Assembly: GCA_030606845.1 (NCBI GenBank)
Contig: JAUWFP010000014.1
Coordinates: 1-20,726 of the forward strand
Length of the DNA: 20,726 nucleotides
Source: Anaerolineales bacterium
Lineage (GTDB): Bacteria > Chloroflexota > Anaerolineae > Anaerolineales > E44-bin32
Reading direction: 5' to 3'
Shown here: positions 20,437 through 20,726 of the stretch, piece after piece
How positions within the stretch are numbered: position 1 is the stretch's first letter
How the letters are laid out: the number at the start of each line of letters is the position of its first letter
Translations under genes and position numbers: made by a program
Notes under the pieces: model-generated
What the model was told of the DNA's origin: nothing
Databases searched by the model: none
Seen by the model: only the letters and a program-made list of their open reading frames with translations

Positions 20437-20726
20437 GTGACAACAGTTATGGCAGTTGCCCCCAAAGATATCCGCGAGGCCAGGCATATCCTCGGGTTTA
20501 CCCAGATCCAACTCGGTGCTGCCTTTGGTGGTATTCGACCCGAGACAATCAGCCGGTGGGAGCGAGCATCTTCGAGGTATCAACTCAAGGTCAGACCGCT
20601 GCATGCTGAGATCATGCGGCAACTAACTCAAGCGACCGATCTGCTCCAAGAGCTTTATCCTGATAAAGCGGATCGAACGCAGTTCCTTAACACACCACAA
20701 CGTGAATTAGGGAACCGCACACCCAT
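20437..20726 (+). CDS. Xre-type antitoxin (likely MbcA/ParS C-terminus), cut by window end
   Basis: Xre antitoxins with an MbcA/ParS toxin-binding domain pair with RES-domain toxins that degrade NAD. The visible 96 residues show an HTH (DIREARHILGFTQIQLGAAF then ETISRWERASS) and the start of a second domain ending YPDKADRTQFLNTPQRELGN and RTP, which resembles the LxTPNxxLGGxTP signature of the Xre-MbcA-ParS domain. The frame is open at the right edge. I chose GTG 20437 because AAAGGAGG (20421-20428) is eight bases upstream; ATG 20449 is possible. The toxin gene, probably RES-like, should lie just beyond the window. Confidence 0.65.
   Translation, partial: MTTVMAVAPKDIREARHILGFTQIQLGAAFGGIRPETISRWERASSRYQLKVRPLHAEIMRQLTQATDLLQELYPDKADRTQFLNTPQRELGNRTP

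Overview
The window looks like accessory DNA from an environmental bacterium of roughly balanced GC content: a plasmid-like or integrated mobile region with a foreign operon, several toxin-antitoxin (TA) modules and many gene remnants. No ribosomal, tRNA or core metabolic gene is visible, so the host is uncertain. The mix of small unknown genes, TA types and a PA14-like remnant reminds me of Chloroflexota (Anaerolineae), but this is a weak inference. Shine-Dalgarno (SD) sequences are strong throughout (AGGAGG type). Start codons are mostly ATG with a few GTG.

Layout. Bases 1-133 are the repeat-rich end of what looks like an IS21-family element. A possible short RNA unit follows (421-544). Bases 700-2850 hold small, mostly hydrophobic or broken genes, several keeping a hairpin leader and SD while the frame carries stops or shifts. 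Next come one unknown gene (2894-3229), a nucleotidyltransferase-HTH pair of TA type (3335-4206) and a dead IS200/IS605-type tnpB with its right end (4221-4736).

The core is a co-directional block at 4927-13554: an unknown protein, a MoxR-type AAA+ ATPase, a ViaA-like VWA protein, a UvrD/Rep-type helicase, a DnaG-like primase with a CHC2 zinc finger, a large coiled-coil protein that may belong to DUF3150, and three small overlapping genes ending with a zinc-ribbon protein. ATPase plus VWA is a known chaperone-like pairing; helicase plus primase points to DNA replication or repair. Together they look like a replication or defence module of a mobile element. I do not recognise the full combination as a named system.

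The right part (13940-20726) holds a HigB/HigA-like pair, a frameshifted antitoxin remnant, a small gene behind a pseudoknot-like leader that can hide its own SD, two unknown genes, a large secreted protein, a PA14-domain remnant, a Phd/VapC pair, a second signal-peptide gene cut off by a transposase tail, and the start of an Xre-type antitoxin with a likely MbcA/ParS C-terminus that runs off the window.

Two regulatory themes stand out. First, terminator-like hairpins sit between genes, directly before the SD and start codon, in at least seven places with no room for a promoter; this suggests conditional termination or mRNA 5'-end processing. Second, the TA modules use promoters with a 17-base spacer, and in three of them the spacer itself carries the inverted-repeat operator.
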